Assembly: GCF_004124275.1 (NCBI RefSeq)
Contig: NZ_CP027218.1
Span: 4,795,001 to 4,859,000 of the forward strand
DNA from: Pseudomonas sp. DTU12.3
Lineage (GTDB): Bacteria > Pseudomonadota > Gammaproteobacteria > Pseudomonadales > Pseudomonadaceae
Direction of reading: 5' to 3'
Length of the DNA stretch: 64,000 nt
The translations under genes were made by a program, and so were the position numbers. Below the pieces are notes generated by a model. The model worked only from the letters and a program-made list of their open reading frames with translations. It did no database searches and was not told where the DNA came from. Shown piece by piece: positions 60,484-64,000 of this stretch (position 1 is its first letter; every line of letters begins with the position of its first letter).

Positions 60484-61878
60484 TTATGGCCTGCCACCGC
60501 TGATGTCCGGGGTCGGCTTATCGCTGCCATCATCCGGCTCACCCTCTGACACTGGTTCGGGTTGCACTTCAGGTTCTGGATCAAGTTGCGGTCCTGGTTC
60601 TGGCTCGGGCGTAACCGTCGTCTGCATCTGCTCCTGCACCACGTGCTCGTCGACCCTAGGGTCAAGGGCTGCCACCAACGGCGAACTGGACATGCTGTCG
60701 GGCATTGCTACGTGATGCAGCGGTGCGTCGTCGACTTGATGCAGATTGGTCACGGCTTTCGGGCGGATCCGCCACACCAGCACCAGCGCGAAGAAGCTGA
60801 AGAACGCATACAGGCTCTGGCTGCCAAACAGCTTCATCAGCACACCGGCGAGCAGCGGCCCGATGCTGGCGCCGACACCGTAAGTCACCAATAGCATCGC
60901 GGTCAGCGACACCCGACGATCACCTTCGACGTGGTCATTGGAGAACGCCACCGCCAGCGGGTACAGACAGAACTGCACCAGCGAACACATGAACCCGACG
61001 ACGAACAAAACCTCCAGCGGCACCTGCGGCAGGATTGCCAGCGGCAACGCTGCCACCGCGAGGAACCCGGCAAAGCAGCGGATCAACAACGCCCGGTCGT
61101 AGCGGTCGGATAACCAGCCCAGCGGCCACTGCACCAGCAATCCGGCAAAAATGCAGCTACCCATGAACAGACCGACCTGCTCGGTCGACAGGCCCTGCTG
61201 AGACGCATACAGCGGTGCCAGACCATAGAACGAGCCGATGATCAAACCGGCACCGAGCACCGTACTCAGCGACTGTGGCACGCGCTTGATAAAGAAGCGC
61301 GGCTCCATCGGTGCAGGGTGCAGCGGCGCCGGGTGAATGCGTCGGGTCAAAGCCACCGGCACCAGACACAGCGCAAAGCACAGGGCCACCAGCATCAGCA
61401 ACTCGAGACCGAGGCCCGGGTGCATCACCAGAATCAACTGACCCAGCACCAGGCCAAGATACGAAGCAATCATGTAGCCGCTGAACACCAGGCCGCGCTG
61501 ATTGGCCTCGGCCTGCTCGTTGAGCCAGCTCTCGATCACCATGTATTGGCACATCATGCCCAGGCCGACGATGGTCCGCAGCACCAGCCACGCCGGCAGC
61601 CAATCGACCAGGCCATGGCCAAGCACCGCCGCGCCGACAATCCCGGCACACGCCGAATACGCACGGATATGCCCGACGCGGGCGATCAGCCGGTGGCCGA
61701 TCTTGCCGCCCAGCACCAGGCCGAAATAGTTGCAGGCCATCAACGCACCGACCCACAGCCCATCGACATGGTCAGCGGCCAGGCGCAAGGCCAGATAAGT
61801 AGATAGAAGGCCCGAGCCGATCAACATCATCAGCGAGGCGAAATACAGCGCTCGAAAGGATTTCCAGATTTGGCGCAT
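60484..61878 (-). CDS. MFS transporter with acidic Pro-rich tail
   Basis: A 464-residue major facilitator protein with about 12 helices (FASLMMLIGSGLLSTYLAL; GKIGHRLIARVGHIR as the A-like loop; GWLSDRYDRALLIR as the equivalent in the second half). The sugar/YcaD-like pattern suggests an exporter or uptake carrier of unknown substrate. The last 60 residues (TPEPEPGPQLDPEPEVQPEP and beyond) form a cytoplasmic, disordered tail. It stands alone on the minus strand. Confidence 0.88.
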   Translation of the reverse strand: MRQIWKSFRALYFASLMMLIGSGLLSTYLALRLAADHVDGLWVGALMACNYFGLVLGGKIGHRLIARVGHIRAYSACAGIVGAAVLGHGLVDWLPAWLVLRTIVGLGMMCQYMVIESWLNEQAEANQRGLVFSGYMIASYLGLVLGQLILVMHPGLGLELLMLVALCFALCLVPVALTRRIHPAPLHPAPMEPRFFIKRVPQSLSTVLGAGLIIGSFYGLAPLYASQQGLSTEQVGLFMGSCIFAGLLVQWPLGWLSDRYDRALLIRCFAGFLAVAALPLAILPQVPLEVLFVVGFMCSLVQFCLYPLAVAFSNDHVEGDRRVSLTAMLLVTYGVGASIGPLLAGVLMKLFGSQSLYAFFSFFALVLVWRIRPKAVTNLHQVDDAPLHHVAMPDSMSSSPLVAALDPRVDEHVVQEQMQTTVTPEPEPGPQLDPEPEVQPEPVSEGEPDDGSDKPTPDISGGRP

Positions 61879-61947
61879 CGGCGTTCCGAGCGGCTCCTTG
61901 CAGTGAATATCGGGCTTTCAAAACGATAGCCCGATGGCGACAATTCG

Positions 61948-63291
61948 TCAGGCCTGGGCTGCTAGAACACGCCGTTCCCAGGGAGTGATTTCATCAAAGA
62001 AGCTGGTCAACTCCATGGTCTTCGAAGCGATGTAGCCTTCGATGAACTCCTGTCCGAACAGTTCCCTCGCCAGCTGGCTACGTTTCAGACGTTCGAGGGC
62101 GGCATGCAAGGTACATGGCAGCGAAAGGTTGTCCGGCACTTCGAACTCGCCCTGAATGGCTGCCGTCGGCTCAAGCTCATGCTCGATACCATGCAAACCC
62201 GCGGCCAGACTGGCGGCGATCGCCAGATACGGATTGGCGTCCGCGCCCGGCAAGCGGTTTTCGACCCGACGGGCGACCGGCGAACTGGCGGGAATACGCA
62301 AGCCAGCGGCGCGATTGTCATGGGACCAGCACGCGTTGTTCGGTGAAGCGTAGGGATGGCACAGACGCTGATAGGAGTTCACGTTGGGCGCAAACAGTGC
62401 GGTGAACTCCGCCATGCCAGCCTGCTGACCACCGATGAAGTGACGGAACATCGCGGTTGGCTGGCCATTTTCGTCGCTGAAGACATTCTTGCCGCTGTCG
62501 CTGGCAACGATGCTCTGGTGAATGTGCATCGAACTTCCCGGCGTGTGCGCCAGAGGCTTGGCCATGCACACCACGGTCAGGCCGTGCTTGAGCGCGACTT
62601 CCTTGAGCAGGTGCTTGAACAGGAAGGTCTGGTCGGCCAGCAGCAACGGATCACCGTGGAGCAGGTTGATCTCGAACTGGCTGACACCCATTTCGTGCAT
62701 GAAGGTATCGCGCGGCAGATCGAGGGCCGCCATGCATTTGTACACTTCGCTGAAGAAGGGGCGCAGGCCGTTGTTGGAGCTGACGCTGAAGGCTGACTGG
62801 CCCTCCTCGCGTCGACCGTCGAGGCCAACAGGCGGACGGAATGGTTGGGTCGGATCGGTATTCGGCGCGAAGACAAAGAATTCCAGCTCGGTCGCCACCA
62901 CTGGCGCCAGGCCGCGCGCTGCGTAACGGGCAATGACCTTTTTCAGCTGGCCACGAGTCGACAGATTGGAGCTTTCGCCGGTCAGCTCATCGGCATCACA
63001 AATGGCCAATGCCCGCGGCTCATCACTCCATGGCAGCGGATGAATCATGGATGGTTCGGCAACCAGTGCCAGATCACCGTCATCGCTGCCGTAAAAGCGC
63101 GCCGCCGGATAACCGCCCATGATGCATTGCAGCAGCACACCCCGCGCCATCTGCAAACGCCGCCCTTCGAGGAAACCCTCGGCGGTCATCACTTTGCCTC
63201 GCGGCACGCCGTTCAAATCCGGCGTGACACATTCAATCTCATCAATGCCCGTCAGTCGCTGAGCGAGTGAACGCTGGCCATCGGTTGTCAT
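61948..63291 (-). CDS. Glutamine synthetase-like enzyme (gamma-glutamylpolyamine synthetase type)
   Basis: A 447-residue class I GS-superfamily enzyme: ATELEFFVF (Mg/ATP region), FEINLLHGDPLLLADQT, KPLAHTPGSSMHIHQS (catalytic loop) and NRLPGADANPYLA. It lacks the adenylylation site and dodecamer features of GlnA as far as I can see, and fits enzymes that link Glu to putrescine or other amines (PuuA/SpuB-type). ATG 63291 has AAGGA 7 bases before it. Substrate not assignable from sequence alone. Confidence 0.87.
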   Translation of the reverse strand: MTTDGQRSLAQRLTGIDEIECVTPDLNGVPRGKVMTAEGFLEGRRLQMARGVLLQCIMGGYPAARFYGSDDGDLALVAEPSMIHPLPWSDEPRALAICDADELTGESSNLSTRGQLKKVIARYAARGLAPVVATELEFFVFAPNTDPTQPFRPPVGLDGRREEGQSAFSVSSNNGLRPFFSEVYKCMAALDLPRDTFMHEMGVSQFEINLLHGDPLLLADQTFLFKHLLKEVALKHGLTVVCMAKPLAHTPGSSMHIHQSIVASDSGKNVFSDENGQPTAMFRHFIGGQQAGMAEFTALFAPNVNSYQRLCHPYASPNNACWSHDNRAAGLRIPASSPVARRVENRLPGADANPYLAIAASLAAGLHGIEHELEPTAAIQGEFEVPDNLSLPCTLHAALERLKRSQLARELFGQEFIEGYIASKTMELTSFFDEITPWERRVLAAQA

Positions 63292-63408
63292 GACGCAATC
63301 CTTGTTATTGTGCGAGCCGCGAACGGCGACCCGTACAAAATAGGCTTCGGCTGTTCGGAATATCAAGCAGCGTCAAAACAAAAAACCAAACTATGCGAAT
63401 TCCCCCCT

Positions 63409-63482
63409 GGAGCTGCCGAAGGCTGCGATCTTTTGATCTTTAAAACAACATCAAAAGATCGCAGCCTTCGGCAGCTCCTACA
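63409..63482. repeat. Inverted repeat pair, family B
   Basis: GGAGCTGCCGAAGGCTGCGA and its inverse lie between the GS-like gene and the partial kinase gene. Confidence 0.88.
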
Positions 63483-63494
63483 AAGGGCATGCGT

Positions 63495-64000
63495 TCAGGG
63501 CAGGTAGAGGCTGAACACGCCGCCGCCCAATGGGCCGCCGTTGCGGATTTCGGTGCGACCTTCAACGCCATTGCGCTGATGCAGGGCCGCGATGCGGTTG
63601 GCGAAATACAGGCCCAGTCCGGTGCTGCCGCTGCTGTGGTTGATGCCTTGCACGTAATCTGCCTGGCGCTCGAGCATCTCGGGCGGATAGCCAGCGCCGT
63701 CATCATTGATGGTCAGCACCAATTGCCCGGCTTCGTCACTGACGGTAATCAGCAGCGATTCGCGGGCATAACGAATCGCATTGTTGATGCAGTTACCGAG
63801 CACCGAGGCAATCAGTTCACGGTCGAAGAAGCCAAGCGGGCTCAGCGGGTCGACTTCATAGGTCGCGATGATGCCGCGACTGGCGAACACCTCTTGATGC
63901 GCCGCCAGTTGTGCCTCGATGAAGTCGTCCAGTTCGTGATACGCAGGTTGCAGTGGCAGCTGATTGACGCCGAGTTTGTACAGCCCGAGCAACTGCACCA
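63495..64000 (-). CDS. Sensor histidine kinase, C-terminal part (5' truncated by window)
   Basis: About 168 residues of HATPase_c are present: VLGNCINNAIRYA (N-box), NDDGAGYP (G1), GSTGLGLYFANRI (G2) and the closing GGGVFSLYLP. The frame is open to the last base of the window, so the start is outside; a GTG at 63998 is not a real start. The helices before the N-box (DFIEAQLAAHQEVFASRG) belong to the dimerisation part. The partner regulator and stimulus are not seen. Confidence 0.88.
   Translation of the reverse strand, partial: VQLLGLYKLGVNQLPLQPAYHELDDFIEAQLAAHQEVFASRGIIATYEVDPLSPLGFFDRELIASVLGNCINNAIRYARESLLITVSDEAGQLVLTINDDGAGYPPEMLERQADYVQGINHSSGSTGLGLYFANRIAALHQRNGVEGRTEIRNGGPLGGGVFSLYLP

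Noticed and set aside
1..64000. CRISPR array, prophage, integron, tRNA or rRNA gene
   Set aside because: Repeats seen are inverted intergenic REP-type pairs, not direct spaced repeats; no integrase, phage structural gene or tRNA T-loop pattern was noticed on either strand.

Overview
The window is a chromosomal segment of a Pseudomonas of the P. fluorescens group. Reasons: high GC; PhoP/PhoQ/OprH, GacS, FabA/FabB, RelA and NrdA of Pseudomonas type; gene blocks that match P. aeruginosa neighbourhoods (remembered synteny, not searched); and dense Pseudomonas REP-type repeats. I see no tRNA or rRNA gene, CRISPR array, prophage, transposase or plasmid function. About 60 protein genes are called; the first and last (both sensor kinases) are cut by the window edges.

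Layout. 1-9.65 kb: tail of a sensor kinase, a six-EF-hand protein, an AI-2E-type permease, a DUF4892 protein, two overlapping alpha/beta hydrolases, a thioesterase with a long-chain acyl-CoA synthetase, then sixA, a DUF4389 protein and gpsA. 9.8-16.8 kb: a three-gene operon (TonB-dependent receptor, periplasmic binding-like protein, hybrid kinase of the PA1611 type), then fabA-fabB for unsaturated fatty acid synthesis. 17-30 kb: a 62-residue protein behind a SlyA-like operator, DUF2058, mazG, relA, rlmD, cysM, a PirR/PirS-like two-component pair, gacS and ldhA. 30-38.2 kb: small envelope and redox genes (zinc-ribbon membrane protein, META lipoprotein, TlpA-like lipoprotein, arsC-like, wrbA), a Tag-like glycosylase, ttcA, a Yip1 protein, SprT and a CoA transferase. 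38.4-48.4 kb: dctA with an RpoN promoter, an AraC regulator, phoQ/phoP/oprH, a dienelactone hydrolase, a phosphopantetheinyl transferase and another kinase/regulator pair. 48.4-52.1 kb: a long regulatory region and nrdA. 52.4-60.2 kb: flagellar block flgBCDE, cheV-cheR, flgA, flgM, flgN and a YcgR-type brake. 60.5-64 kb: an MFS transporter, a glutamine-synthetase-like enzyme and a partial kinase.

How it works together. Seven histidine kinases (two partial) make this a signalling-rich segment. GacS and the PA1611-type kinase probably meet in the Gac/Rsm network and have visibly similar periplasmic regions. Readable control sites tie genes to known regulators: sigma-54 -24/-12 elements before dctA, flgB and flgA, a sigma-28 element before flgM, an 11-bp-periodic triple repeat before oprH-phoPQ, NrdR- and DnaA-type boxes before nrdA, and palindromes before the acyl-CoA synthetase and the 62-residue gene.

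Repeats. About twenty intergenic inverted-repeat elements of four families lie mostly at gene ends. One family consists of inverted G-quadruplex motifs, and one REP arm is translated as the tail of a sensor kinase. No wholly new system is proven. The best candidate is the receptor/binding-protein/hybrid-kinase operon at 9847-14805.
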